Shown here: in pieces, positions 8,571-18,815 of the stretch
Numbering within the stretch: the stretch's first letter is position 1
Layout of the letters: each line of letters begins with the position of its first letter
IMG/VR virus record: IMGVR_UViG_3300025101_000044
Coordinates: 1 to 45,903 of that record
DNA: 45,903 nucleotides
Source: a virus
Direction: 5' to 3' (one strand)
Program-made: the position numbers and the translations under genes
Notes under the pieces: model-generated
What the model saw: the letters and a program-made list of their open reading frames with translations, nothing else
The model's database searches: none
Told to the model about the DNA's origin: nothing

Positions 8571-11500
8571 TGCCATCAATATCCATAGACGGTGTATCGT
8601 CATCATATAATCAAACTGGTTCTAATGCTTTTTATGATGTTCCTACTAATCCTAAAATGACATTAAATTCTTATGCTAATAATGATAAATTATACACTAT
8701 TATATATGAAGATGGAACTATTTCAAACGATGAATTTAAAAGAGGGGCAGATACAGGAACTATTTTAACACAATTTTCTAATTTGCATAATACCGAAGGA
8801 TTTGTTCTTAGATGCTTTGATAGCAATACAGGCGAGGGCGTTAATTTTAATCCAACAGGTAATGATAGTTTGGATAATTATGAATATTATGTTTTAATAC
8901 ATTCAGATAATAAGTTAATGTATCATTTTGCGAAGATAACTTCAATACTTACTCTTGACCCAACAGACCCAAATAGTGCAGGTGATAGTTTTACTTTTTC
9001 TCCGAGAATGGGAAATGAAATACCAAAGGGAGTTAAATTTAAAATTTTTAAAGGGCCACCTGTTGCGAGTTTAAATAAAATAGTTGCTATTTCTGCCGGA
9101 ATAAGTAAAGACATACCTTTGCTAAACATAGCAAGACCCTATTTTTACTTTTATAACGATAAGTTAGAGAAAAAAGGAGAGTTGAATCATAATACTAAAT
9201 ATATGCTAAAATCAAATATTAGTAATGATTTAACAACTTATAGTAGTAGTAGTGCGATAGTTGTAAATACAACTAATAGAGTTTTTCTTACTGTTTCTGA
9301 TTATAGACATAAAATAATTGATTACAGCAAATTTTCTTATAATATTAAATTAGTGGATAAATTAAGAGAATTAGATGACCCCGACATAGCAACAAGTAAT
9401 GAGTCTAATACATTACAAGGCCAATTTATTACAAATAGTGATTATAATACCATATTTATAAATGCAAGACGAGTTATAGATGACCAAATAACAAATCCAT
9501 TAGATTTAACAGGGCCAAAAAGATATGTTTATTATAATTTTTCTCCTGAAGATAATAATAGAATGCCTTCTATATATGAAATAAATATTGCTGATTCTTT
9601 TGATGTAAAGGCTGGTTATGCTTCAATTAAAATGATTGATAGCACTAAAAATTTATCAAATAAAATAGACAATAATGATAGATTATTTGTGAATCAAAAG
9701 TTAAAAGAAGAATCATTTAACGATTGGGTTGAGGTTGGTGAAATTGTTTCTAATGTAGGATTGCTCTATACATTGACGGGCGATGTAGAAAGACCTAATT
9801 TGTATTTTAGTGCAGGTAATGAAATCTTAATAGGAAATAGGATATGTATTGTTAATAGCATCTCTTCTACAAACCAAATTGCTTTAAACACTTCATTTGG
9901 TATTCACCCAAGAACAAGATTAGAAACACAATCAAAATTTACCACCGCTATTGGTTTAGTTTTTGCACAAGGAACGAAAGTGTATAGAAGAAGAGTAAAT
10001 CCTGTTGATAATACTTTTTTTACTAATGCTATAATTCCGCCCGAAAGATTAGATAAATTAAACGGTATTATTATTTCTAATCAATATAAAAATTTTTATT
10101 GCACGATGGGGAATTTTATTACTAATGCAGACAAAGACTACGGACTTATAACTATTAATTTTGAAAATAATTTATTAGATAACGATAATGCTTTAAGGTA
10201 TGTTATGGGAGAACTGTTATTAAATTATCAAGTATTTTTTGGTTTTATTGAAGAGATAAGTAAAAAATTAGAAAATAACCAATCTATATTTGAGGTTCAA
10301 GGAAGAAACACACTATCAAAATTGGTTGATGTTATAATAAATAAAAACACTTTATTTTCTGAAGATTTTATCTTGACGGCAGAAAGCCCATTCAATAATA
10401 CTCAAGCGGTTGGCTATGCAACATGGGATGAAAATAACCCACATATAACATTTGATTCTGCTCAAACTTTAGTCGCTGGCGACCATTTATGGAATAGAAG
10501 AGGGGGGTATATAGGTGAAGTAAAGATAGGAAATACAGGAACAGGCTTTGTTCTTGTTCAAGCCCCTTCTTTTAAGTGTGGAAGTAATGTGCAAAATAAT
10601 GAAAGACATGTCTATAAAGAAACCGATAAAAATTATATCTTCGGTAAGGCTTTGGCTTCTAATAGATATGTTAGTTCTGTTACGAGTTTAGCAGGAGCAA
10701 GTGATAAAGGATTATATTTTAGAACGGGTAATAAACTAATAGGGGATTATTCATCTAATTATTCCGAAGGTGTAAAGTTAGCAGGTCTTTCGGAGCATAA
10801 TGATGCTAATGCTTTAGGGTTTAATATAGAAAATGTGGAGTCTTTACTAAATGATTTACCATTCCAAGCAAAGTTAAGCGGATTAAACGCTCCCGTAGTA
10901 AATAGTTTGATTGATTTTACAATACTTGGAGTGAAAGAAAATGATGGGATTAAGACCGTAAAACTTGCTCCATACATGCCTTTAACTTTAGGAAGAGAAG
11001 TAGAAAATTATTTGAATTTTGAACACCCTACGACGAGTGGTGGTAATTCAAAGTTAGTTACAATGGGTAGTTTTGTTTCTTATAGTAATACTGATAAAAA
11101 TATACGATTAAATTCCGACGACGGACTGACTGATATTTCAAAAATTAGAACTTTAAGAGTGGGTGAACCTTTATTTGCGAATAATAATTTTATTGGAAGA
11201 TATATCGGTGATGATATTGCCGCTACTGCTGATGGTATTGATATAGTTCATATATATTTAGATAGAGCAGTTAGTTTAACAAGCGGTGATTTAATACAAT
11301 TTTTAGATACAGTCGGGAATATGATTAGGTCTTTGCATTTAATTAATGGTGGCCATCTGCAAAACAACAGATTAATTGATTTAGTTTCCCCAACACAAAA
11401 TCAATTTAGTCCAAGATTTTACAATTATGATTTAGAATATGCAATTGCTAATCCATCTATTCATGACCCTGAAACTTATGCTTTTAAATATAGAAGTAAG

Positions 11501-14500
11501 CCACACAGAATATTTAATTTAGAAAAAGGATTGATTGGTGAAAAAAATTATACTTTAGTTAATTTAATTGCTGATAACGACATAACTCCCTTTTATGCCG
11601 ATGATGCTATATTTAATTACTATGCCGATACTTATTCTGCTTTTGTTCAAACTCTTGGAAATGAGTTTGCTGATAATGTATATCCGAAAGCCATACCTAC
11701 CAATGGTCTTTTAGGGGTTCAATTACCAATAGGAATGAGAGGAATACGCCCTATAACTTATTCTAATTTTTCTGATAAAAGGTATTATTTATCCCATGCA
11801 AATAATAAATTTTTATTTGCTCTTAATCCACAAAATAAAAACAGTTTTATTGCACAGACAGGAGAGGTTTATTCCACTTATCCAAATCCTCTTTTGGTTA
11901 GAGATAAATTACAACAGTTAGACCCAAGAGCCGCAAGATTATTTTTATATGCTAATAGAGATAAAACATTTTATAGTTCAAGAAGAAGAGATAGTCTTTT
12001 GAATGATGCTAATTCTGTAAGTATAGAAAATTATGGATTATTTTCATCTAAAAAACCAAAACTTACTAACCACTCAATAGCAAAAGATAATATTTTTGGA
12101 AATACAGTTTCTTATGTTAATTTTGACTCAGATTATCAACATACTGAAATTATTTCTTCTAATAAAACAGTTAGTAATCTTAAAAGATTTTCAATAATGC
12201 GATTAACTGAATGTGTTTTTGACTCATTTATGAACCCAATAAATCCAGAATTTGACATTTCCGGTGATGCTTCCATATCCGCTTCAAATATAGACATGGC
12301 TGATATTTACACATCTACAACGACCTTCTCATCAACTTCTTTTCAATCAAATTCAATAACTATGTCGGGAGCAGTTAGCGATATTGTTCAAGGCGATATT
12401 ATAATTGATGAAACCAATAATAGAATGTTAGGTCAAGTTTCAAGTATTTCGGGAAATAATAATGAAATAATAAATTTTTATGGAACATTACAGCATTGTG
12501 TAGCCAATGATGGTTCTAATAGCCTTCATACTGCAAATGACTCTAAACTATCCGGCTTTTCTTATGTTTCGGGAGATAATGTAAAATATATTAAATATAC
12601 AGAAATAGCAAGATATGTAAGTATTGGTGGTAGGTTAGAGGATAGTGTTCTGTTTAAATATGGTAATGACGGTAAAGGCATTAATCAACTTAATTATTCA
12701 CCGCCTAACTTTCACTTATTAAAAGGATTAATTGTTAATGAGGATAAACTTGATACTTGGGGCAATTATTACATTGAAAGGACAGAAACAGATAATATAG
12801 ACAGTTCTTCCGATGTTGGCGTAGACCATATGGAGCAAGTTAGAAAAACAGACAATCAAGCAAATTCAAATACAAATGCTAATCAATATGATATTCAAAA
12901 TATAATGCTTCCATATTGTTTTCATGGAATAATAAGAGAAGGACAAACTGCCTCGCCAAGTTTAGTTTTGCCTCACCCATCAAATCCTAATTATTTCAGT
13001 GGTAGTCATGCAGATAGTTTGACTAATATACCTATAAATGAAGGTTTTTGGCAAGTTAGCACCGCAGGATTTTCGCCGCCTACAAGATTGCGTCGTTGGG
13101 TATATGAAAAATCCGCACAAAAAGATATAGCAAGTTGGGATATTTTTAGATGGATTGATGGGCTAAACTTTGGAAATCAAGGTTCAAAAGAAAATAGACA
13201 AAAAATAAATTCTTTTAAAATTGTAGGATTGAAAACATTTGGAACAGAAGATACCTCAAAAGATAGCATTCCAAGCCATATAGTAAGCCCATTTTTATCT
13301 TATGCTTCTTTAGGATATGTCTTTAGATACCAAGATGTAGGTTCATATACTATGAATGAAGGAAAATCAATTATTTATCCAATGTTAGGAACAACAATAG
13401 AAGCAGGAAATGATATGGTAGCGGATAAAAAGGTTTCTTCGGCAGGTATTTATTTAGGTATGAAATTTCATGTTTCTATAACAGGAAATGAAACTTTTGA
13501 GACTTTAAGTAATAATTATAAGTCCTATCAAATACCAATGGAGAATGAATTGATATTTTTAAAGATGGTTGATTTAACAGGTTGTTATCTTGTTCCTTCG
13601 GGAAGAGGAAAAACAATAGTAAATGGAGGACTAACTAATAATACTTCTACAAACACAAGTCATAATCTAACCCCATTCGATGAAGAAATAGTTTATGTCG
13701 TTGCTCATGAATATGATATGACTTCAGCCGCAAATGGAGAATTAAGCATTTTAGTTACTGATAAAGCCCTAACCGCAGGTGAAAAATATAAAATTATGCA
13801 ACCTAATCCTGTTTGTTTTTGGGAAAACAGTCCTAAAAAAATACAATTGAATACTTTAACTTCCGCATATACAAAAAAAATGGATAGTGATGATATGATT
13901 TCCGACCCTCCTTGTTGGGAAGATTATCAAACAAGCGGCACTATGTCAAATGTTTCAGCAAAAGAAGGAGTCCAGTCAATGTATGTAATTGCTGATTTAG
14001 ATAAAATTACAAATTCAAGTTCTTTAATTCTTAGAACCTCAGCACATTTATCAACGATATTAAATGTAGATACTGAAATGTGTCTTTCCGATGGTGAATC
14101 TAATTTAGTTTGTAATGTTAAAGGTGTTGAGGGGCTATTGGGAGTCTTTAATTTCTTAGAAATAGCAGAAATGAAAAAATTAAAAGGCATTGTGTCTGCT
14201 ACGGAAACATTTGAGTTAGAAGTAAAAGGAGACATAACTAACGATTCCGAAAGAGCAATTATAGGAACAACGGTGGCGATTAGTAAAGATATTGAAGATA
14301 CCGTTGAAGAACTACTGCGGATTAATGATATAAAGCACACTATTATAAAAGAAAACTACGATGTGTTTAATACAACTAATTTTAAAGGAACAAATTTATT
14401 TGAGACTATCAATTACTTATTAAATAAAAAAGATAAAAAATTAACTTATATTGAAGATACTATTAAAATTACTAATTTTGATGATGATGATTTTGTTGCT

Positions 14501-15169
14501 CAATTCTCTTTAACTGACGATGATATAACAGAAATAAATACCGTAAAATCTAAATTTAACTATTTTAATGAAATTGTAGTTTTTGGAAAACATCACAAAG
14601 GTATTAGAAAAAATTTAAAAGAAATACAGAAAAATGGTAAAAAAACATTAGAAATAAATGAACCTAAATTAACTTCAAAAGAAGATGTTGATAAATTGGC
14701 CCAAGAAAAATTACTTATACATACTCGGCTTCAAGAACTAATTGAGATTAAAGTTCCTATTTCTAAAATTAACACTTTAACTGTTGGAGAAACTATAATA
14801 TTAGAATCAAAAGTTGCAGGATTATTACCAAGACCATATATAGTTTTAGAAAAAATACTAACCTTTGATGGACTAATTAGATTAAAATTGGGCCAATATT
14901 TGAAAGGAATAGAAGATATTCTTTCCAGCCTAATTAGTGAAAATATTAAAACACAATCCCATTTAAGAGATAATTTTAATGCTAACGAAAATACTTTTGA
15001 CTTATTTAGCAAGATTAATATTAAAGAAATGCATCTATTAATTAGAAAGAAGGCTGTTTCGGGAGGATTCTTTTTCGGTTTCGGAACACAGTTAAATACA
15101 AACACAAACACACTTGGTTTTGGTGGAGGAAGCACCACATTTACCACATTGAAGGAGGAAGATTTATGA
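8570..15169 (+). CDS. Giant tail-tip protein with hub-like C-terminal domain
   Basis: 2199 residues, the largest gene in the window, starting at ATG 8570 after GAGGTGGATGAATA. Most of it is Asn/Ser/Thr-rich beta structure without recognised domains. Residues about 1920-2110 resemble a baseplate hub fold (gpD/gp44 type): a helix-strand unit with LFETINYLLNKKDKKLTYIED, then EIVVFGKHHKG, then EPKLTSKEDVDKLAQEKLL, as in late-control proteins where a ligated sheet leads to an EDa--A---L helix. The C-terminus is Phe/Gly/Asn/Thr-rich. It probably combines hub and receptor-contact functions in one chain. No protease or glycosidase motif was seen. Confidence 0.65.
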   Translation: MPSISIDGVSSSYNQTGSNAFYDVPTNPKMTLNSYANNDKLYTIIYEDGTISNDEFKRGADTGTILTQFSNLHNTEGFVLRCFDSNTGEGVNFNPTGNDSLDNYEYYVLIHSDNKLMYHFAKITSILTLDPTDPNSAGDSFTFSPRMGNEIPKGVKFKIFKGPPVASLNKIVAISAGISKDIPLLNIARPYFYFYNDKLEKKGELNHNTKYMLKSNISNDLTTYSSSSAIVVNTTNRVFLTVSDYRHKIIDYSKFSYNIKLVDKLRELDDPDIATSNESNTLQGQFITNSDYNTIFINARRVIDDQITNPLDLTGPKRYVYYNFSPEDNNRMPSIYEINIADSFDVKAGYASIKMIDSTKNLSNKIDNNDRLFVNQKLKEESFNDWVEVGEIVSNVGLLYTLTGDVERPNLYFSAGNEILIGNRICIVNSISSTNQIALNTSFGIHPRTRLETQSKFTTAIGLVFAQGTKVYRRRVNPVDNTFFTNAIIPPERLDKLNGIIISNQYKNFYCTMGNFITNADKDYGLITINFENNLLDNDNALRYVMGELLLNYQVFFGFIEEISKKLENNQSIFEVQGRNTLSKLVDVIINKNTLFSEDFILTAESPFNNTQAVGYATWDENNPHITFDSAQTLVAGDHLWNRRGGYIGEVKIGNTGTGFVLVQAPSFKCGSNVQNNERHVYKETDKNYIFGKALASNRYVSSVTSLAGASDKGLYFRTGNKLIGDYSSNYSEGVKLAGLSEHNDANALGFNIENVESLLNDLPFQAKLSGLNAPVVNSLIDFTILGVKENDGIKTVKLAPYMPLTLGREVENYLNFEHPTTSGGNSKLVTMGSFVSYSNTDKNIRLNSDDGLTDISKIRTLRVGEPLFANNNFIGRYIGDDIAATADGIDIVHIYLDRAVSLTSGDLIQFLDTVGNMIRSLHLINGGHLQNNRLIDLVSPTQNQFSPRFYNYDLEYAIANPSIHDPETYAFKYRSKPHRIFNLEKGLIGEKNYTLVNLIADNDITPFYADDAIFNYYADTYSAFVQTLGNEFADNVYPKAIPTNGLLGVQLPIGMRGIRPITYSNFSDKRYYLSHANNKFLFALNPQNKNSFIAQTGEVYSTYPNPLLVRDKLQQLDPRAARLFLYANRDKTFYSSRRRDSLLNDANSVSIENYGLFSSKKPKLTNHSIAKDNIFGNTVSYVNFDSDYQHTEIISSNKTVSNLKRFSIMRLTECVFDSFMNPINPEFDISGDASISASNIDMADIYTSTTTFSSTSFQSNSITMSGAVSDIVQGDIIIDETNNRMLGQVSSISGNNNEIINFYGTLQHCVANDGSNSLHTANDSKLSGFSYVSGDNVKYIKYTEIARYVSIGGRLEDSVLFKYGNDGKGINQLNYSPPNFHLLKGLIVNEDKLDTWGNYYIERTETDNIDSSSDVGVDHMEQVRKTDNQANSNTNANQYDIQNIMLPYCFHGIIREGQTASPSLVLPHPSNPNYFSGSHADSLTNIPINEGFWQVSTAGFSPPTRLRRWVYEKSAQKDIASWDIFRWIDGLNFGNQGSKENRQKINSFKIVGLKTFGTEDTSKDSIPSHIVSPFLSYASLGYVFRYQDVGSYTMNEGKSIIYPMLGTTIEAGNDMVADKKVSSAGIYLGMKFHVSITGNETFETLSNNYKSYQIPMENELIFLKMVDLTGCYLVPSGRGKTIVNGGLTNNTSTNTSHNLTPFDEEIVYVVAHEYDMTSAANGELSILVTDKALTAGEKYKIMQPNPVCFWENSPKKIQLNTLTSAYTKKMDSDDMISDPPCWEDYQTSGTMSNVSAKEGVQSMYVIADLDKITNSSSLILRTSAHLSTILNVDTEMCLSDGESNLVCNVKGVEGLLGVFNFLEIAEMKKLKGIVSATETFELEVKGDITNDSERAIIGTTVAISKDIEDTVEELLRINDIKHTIIKENYDVFNTTNFKGTNLFETINYLLNKKDKKLTYIEDTIKITNFDDDDFVAQFSLTDDDITEINTVKSKFNYFNEIVVFGKHHKGIRKNLKEIQKNGKKTLEINEPKLTSKEDVDKLAQEKLLIHTRLQELIEIKVPISKINTLTVGETIILESKVAGLLPRPYIVLEKILTFDGLIRLKLGQYLKGIEDILSSLISENIKTQSHLRDNFNANENTFDLFSKINIKEMHLLIRKKAVSGGFFFGFGTQLNTNTNTLGFGGGSTTFTTLKEEDL

Positions 15170-15507
15170 TAACAGATAATGCTAAAGCACAAATCGCTGA
15201 TTTTTTAAAAACCCTAATTAATAATGGTAGTGGTAAATTAGGTGTCGGAGGAAACACAACAAGTCCTTTAGCACTTGATTTAGATGTTGAGGTGGCAACT
15301 GTTTCACCAATCGCAGAAAAAACCGGAGAAAATGTTATCCAAGTAATGTTAGAAGAAATTGGGTCAAATATACCAAGTAAATTAATAAGAGAAATGGGAG
15401 TATTTGACACAAACGGAAACATGCTTGACAGGGTGAATTTTGAAGCAGTTGGGCCATTTAGCGGAACAGAAAGAATACAGATTTTTTTGACAGTAGAGGT
15501 TGAGTAA
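15166..15507 (+). CDS. Small tail fibre-associated protein
   Basis: 113 residues. ATG 15166 overlaps the previous stop (ATGA) and follows AAGGAGGAAGATTT. A helical N-terminus (TDNAKAQIADFLKTLI) is followed by a Gly/Asn turn and beta strands ending TERIQIFLTVEVE. It lies between the large tail protein and the fibre genes, so a connector or fibre-base role is plausible. No firm family. Confidence 0.5.
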   Translation: MITDNAKAQIADFLKTLINNGSGKLGVGGNTTSPLALDLDVEVATVSPIAEKTGENVIQVMLEEIGSNIPSKLIREMGVFDTNGNMLDRVNFEAVGPFSGTERIQIFLTVEVE

Positions 15508-15508
15508 T

Positions 15509-17632
15509 ATGAGTAAAGCAATCAATAATCCGAATTTTATAGCCACAAATGATGAACCGGAAGCACAAGCACCGATAACAGGACAAATAGTTGATGGATT
15601 TGATTTTCCACATACCGGATTAATCAAAGCATTCAATTTAGCGTGTGCAGGAAGTTATGCTATTAATGGTTTTAATGGAACAAATATTGACGCTACACAG
15701 GCTACATTTGCGGGAGGCGATGTTTTCTTAAAAGGAGAATTAGTTCCAATAACAGGTGCAACAGTTACTATAACTGCTACTTCATATAATCAACATTTAC
15801 TTGTAGCAAGAGGCGGTAATGTAGTTTTGATTCAAGGAACTGCTACTGATGTAGTGCCTTCTTTTGCTGATGGAGATGTAATTATAGCCCTTCTAAAATA
15901 TACAGGTAGCGACCCTATGCAAATACAATATTTGACTTTTAATCAAACTTCTAAATCTTTAAGCGTAGGGCATATCGCAAATGGAGAATATGTAGAATCG
16001 GGAAAAATTACAGGAGATTCTAACAGTTTAGATATTGTTTCCACTCCGACTAATGCAGATATTAACATCACACCAAACGGAAACGGTAAAATTGTCCTTG
16101 ATGGATTGAATTGGCCTATTGCTGACGGAAATGCGGCTCAAGTCTTAACAACAGATGGAAATAATGGTCTATTTTTCAGCACTGTTAGTTCTAACTCTAT
16201 TACTGATGCTGATGGAGATACAAAGATACAGATTGAGGAATCTGCTGATGAAGATAAAATTCGTTTTGATACTGCTAACAATGAAAGAATGATTATTGAT
16301 AACAACGGAAATGTAGGAATAGGAACATCTACTCCATTATTTGCATTAGATATAGCAAATGGAGGACTTAGGACTTCTGCTAATATTGTAAGTTTAACAG
16401 ATATTTCAGCAAATAATGGAAGTGTTAGTGGAAATGTTATATCAGCAACAACCGCTTTAAATAATAGTGGTTATAGAACCAAAAGCAAATTAAAAGCCGC
16501 TAGAGTAAACGGACATGCCGCCGCTAATGTATATGCACATGCAACTATAAGTCAAGCGGTACAACATGGCGGTTTAATTGATGGTACAAAAGAAGTATAT
16601 TATGTTGGTATGAATACTGATGGTGGGGCTTCTCATCAAATGATACAAAGCGGCCCATTATTTTTTAATGGAATGCCAGTACCAATCGGTTCAAATAACC
16701 CTTCGGATTTTTATACAATAACAGAAGCAAATTACAATGTATTAAACTCCGGTGATGTAGTAAATGGCCATACTTATAATCCGGAAGATGTTTTTGGAGG
16801 CGGAGCAATATTTGTACCATTAATAGCACCGGAATTAGCATCGGATAAGGAAGTAATTATACATAATGTAACAGGGTTTGCATTATATGTTATTGTTATT
16901 AATCCTGCTTTAGACCCAAGCAATAATGACTTTATATCAAGAAATAGATTTAATGGAGGTTTTCATCATCATACTCAGTTTGCTAATATTACTGGTAATG
17001 ATAGACTTTTTAATTTAGGAAGGCTATTATTGGGTATTCCTTCTGCTGCTCTTTTTAATTTTGCACCTTCTCCGCCTACTTTGCCCCATTCTAATCCTTA
17101 CAATAAAGATGCTATTCTAATAAAACCAAGAGAATCAGTAAGGCTAAGTTCGATGAAAGCCTCAGCAGGAGAAATAGGTAATGACTTTGAAATAGATTGG
17201 CATGCTCAACAAGGATTATTAAGTAATGTTATTGGAGGCCAATATGAAAATTCTCAATGGATGATTACTTCTTCTTCTAACGGTACTGATAAAGCACAAA
17301 TGGCTGAATTATTAGATTCAATGATGCATGTACCCGTTCATTATACCGGAACAACTTTTATTTGCGAAGGAGATAATGAAGTAGTATTGCCTGACAATCC
17401 CGAAGATGGTACACAATTTGCTTTTTTATGTATACAAGGTACGACAACAATTACTTTACCACAAGCGGGAAACTCAGTTACTCAATTTGGACAAAACTTT
17501 TTACCACCTGCATTTTTTGAAGCAGGTACAAACCCTGTTTCAAGTATAATTTTAACTGCCGGAGATACTCGTACTTTTGTTGCTTATACATCTCAACAAG
17601 GAAGTACGAGGGGTTATCAAGTAATAGGTTGA
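15509..17632 (+). CDS. Tail fibre / receptor-binding protein
   Basis: 707 residues. The ATG at 15509 follows GAGGTTGAGTAAT. Residues around 255-285 contain ERMIIDNNGNVGIGTSTP followed by LDI-NG, a pattern very common in trimeric fibre shafts of tailed viruses. Repeated short beta units with NG turns occur before it. After it come a putative globular head rich in His/Asn (HHHTQF) and a beta-rich end. Likely the adhesin that determines host binding. No autoproteolytic chaperone (S74) motif was recognised. Confidence 0.65.
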   Translation: MSKAINNPNFIATNDEPEAQAPITGQIVDGFDFPHTGLIKAFNLACAGSYAINGFNGTNIDATQATFAGGDVFLKGELVPITGATVTITATSYNQHLLVARGGNVVLIQGTATDVVPSFADGDVIIALLKYTGSDPMQIQYLTFNQTSKSLSVGHIANGEYVESGKITGDSNSLDIVSTPTNADINITPNGNGKIVLDGLNWPIADGNAAQVLTTDGNNGLFFSTVSSNSITDADGDTKIQIEESADEDKIRFDTANNERMIIDNNGNVGIGTSTPLFALDIANGGLRTSANIVSLTDISANNGSVSGNVISATTALNNSGYRTKSKLKAARVNGHAAANVYAHATISQAVQHGGLIDGTKEVYYVGMNTDGGASHQMIQSGPLFFNGMPVPIGSNNPSDFYTITEANYNVLNSGDVVNGHTYNPEDVFGGGAIFVPLIAPELASDKEVIIHNVTGFALYVIVINPALDPSNNDFISRNRFNGGFHHHTQFANITGNDRLFNLGRLLLGIPSAALFNFAPSPPTLPHSNPYNKDAILIKPRESVRLSSMKASAGEIGNDFEIDWHAQQGLLSNVIGGQYENSQWMITSSSNGTDKAQMAELLDSMMHVPVHYTGTTFICEGDNEVVLPDNPEDGTQFAFLCIQGTTTITLPQAGNSVTQFGQNFLPPAFFEAGTNPVSSIILTAGDTRTFVAYTSQQGSTRGYQVIG

Positions 17633-17637
17633 TTAAA

Positions 17638-18297
17638 ATGAATCCACTTTTTCTTATTACTAAAGGCATTAAAGCCAAAAAGAAAAGATTAGCAGGTGGC
17701 GGTGGCGGCGGTGGTATTTCTGCTGGAACTAAATTAATCTCACGAACAAGTAAAGTTGGGCCGGTTTCAAATCATGCTGAAGTAGTTTTAGAAATAGAAG
17801 ATTTAAGCAACGGGCAATACCATGTAGACCCAATAAGCGGTGCTTTAATTAGAAATGTTGTTGTTAGTGATTTTGTTGCCATTTCTAATTCTGTTTTTGG
17901 AACTTCGGCATTATTAACTAATGGTACTGCTACATTAAGTATTGCTAATGATTATGAAATAAGACCTTACGCTTTTTATAGTAGTCATAGTTCAGTAAAC
18001 CCTTCAGGAACAGAACAATTAACTGTTTCAGTAATACAAGATACTGCTAATAATGTATCAAATGGCCATATTAGTATTAATGGACTTAATATTGCTGGCG
18101 GTCTAACTTTTAATTTAACCAGCCCATATAGGTCGGATTTTAATATAGGTAATATAGAAATTAATTCCAGTGCTTTAGCAGGAACTCTTATTTTTAAATT
18201 ACAAATAACAGGAGGAACAACAGATACAGATGCTAATGTAATTGCAGGAACAGCATTAACTTCCGATAGTTATTATTTGAGGGTAATTTTACAATGA
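17638..18297 (+). CDS. Glycine-rich tail fibre-like protein
   Basis: 219 residues from ATG 17638; an in-frame TTG at 17629 is the alternative start. A basic N-terminus (KGIKAKKKRLAG) runs into seven consecutive glycines, encoded by repeated GGC/GGT near 17697-17718. The rest is a Ser/Thr/Asn-rich beta domain ending YYLRVILQ. The Gly run may be a flexible linker between an anchor and the beta domain. Position after the fibre gene suggests a virion surface or tip protein. Confidence 0.5.
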   Translation: MNPLFLITKGIKAKKKRLAGGGGGGGISAGTKLISRTSKVGPVSNHAEVVLEIEDLSNGQYHVDPISGALIRNVVVSDFVAISNSVFGTSALLTNGTATLSIANDYEIRPYAFYSSHSSVNPSGTEQLTVSVIQDTANNVSNGHISINGLNIAGGLTFNLTSPYRSDFNIGNIEINSSALAGTLIFKLQITGGTTDTDANVIAGTALTSDSYYLRVILQ

Positions 18298-18309
18298 AGT
18301 TTTGATTTT

Positions 18310-18456
18310 ATGTTTATTAAACTATTAATAGACTTTTTACTTAGTTTTATTTTTGGCTATTTTACTATGTCATTATTATTAAAAGACAGTGAAAAGGTCG
18401 GAGTTATTTTTGTTCAAGAAAATGATTTTGATTTACCCGAACAAAATTCAAAATAA
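18310..18456 (+). CDS. Small single-pass membrane protein
   Basis: 48 residues starting at ATG 18310, 12 bases after the previous stop. Residues 1-24 are strongly hydrophobic (FIKLLIDFLLSFIFGYFTM), followed by an acidic tail ending DLPEQNSK. It is the last gene of the late operon, a common site for lysis or exit functions, so a holin-like role can be considered. That is a guess; there is no second transmembrane segment and no clear endolysin next to it. Confidence 0.5.
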   Translation: MFIKLLIDFLLSFIFGYFTMSLLLKDSEKVGVIFVQENDFDLPEQNSK

Positions 18457-18463
18457 GCGAACA

Positions 18464-18479
18464 AAAAATCGTGATTTTT
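18464..18479 (+). terminator. Likely terminator of the + strand late operon
   Basis: A palindrome AAAAATC-GT-GATTTTT lies 7 bases after the last + strand stop codon. It ends in five T on the + strand. Archaeal termination depends mainly on T-runs, so the T tract may matter more than the short stem. Confidence 0.45.
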
Positions 18480-18494
18480 AAAAAACCAAAAAAA

Positions 18495-18522
18495 AATGAG
18501 AGAGGCCGAAGCCCCCCTCATT
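18495..18522 (-). terminator. Hairpin terminator of the - strand operon
   Basis: AATGAGAGAGGC and GCCCCCCTCATT can pair around a CGAA loop (12 positions, two A-C mismatches). Read on the - strand, the stem is followed by a long T tract, complementary to the A-rich run at 18481-18496. It lies where two convergent operons meet. The stop codon of the last - strand gene (18518-18520) is inside the stem. Confidence 0.6.
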
Positions 18523-18661
18523 TAGTTTTATCCGACCATATTCCATTACAAGCCCTGCATTCCCACAATTTTACTTGTTCGGGAGAACCTACATAAAAAC
18601 CTAATAGCCTTCTCGCTACCGTTTTTTCGCCACAGTAGCGGCATTCTTGTTTTAAACTCAT
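18518..18661 (-). CDS. Zinc-ribbon miniprotein
   Basis: 47 residues with C-x2-C near the N-terminus (ECRYCGEK) and C-x2-C near the C-terminus (WECRACNGIW), a classic zinc ribbon. Its stop codon lies in the terminator hairpin, so it is the last gene of the - strand operon. KLWECRAC resembles KLWWVCRDC in the miniprotein at 26200-26355, suggesting a small paralogous family. Nucleic-acid binding is likely but the target is unknown. Confidence 0.6.
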   Translation of the reverse strand: MSLKQECRYCGEKTVARRLLGFYVGSPEQVKLWECRACNGIWSDKTK

Positions 18662-18665
18662 ACAA

Positions 18666-18815
18666 TCACTTGTTTTTGTTATCTTCGCTCATCAAACGCT
18701 TCATATATTCTTCAACGCTTTCATCGGTGATATTAGTTCCACCGAAAGCGGCAAAGAAAAGAAGCATGAGAATTACGACGAAAACAAACAAGCCGAACCA
18801 TTCCCAACCAGTCAT
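18666..18815 (-). CDS. Single-pass membrane miniprotein
   Basis: 49 residues: a short Trp-rich start (MTGWEWFG), one strong transmembrane segment (LFVFVVILMLLFFAAF), then an acidic cytoplasm-like tail. Its ATG shares a base with the stop of the exonuclease gene (TAATG), indicating coupled translation. Function unknown. Confidence 0.55.
   Translation of the reverse strand: MTGWEWFGLFVFVVILMLLFFAAFGGTNITDESVEEYMKRLMSEDNKNK

Noticed and set aside
18310-18456. Confident holin call
   Set aside because: Only one hydrophobic segment and no adjacent lysis enzyme; size and position alone are insufficient.
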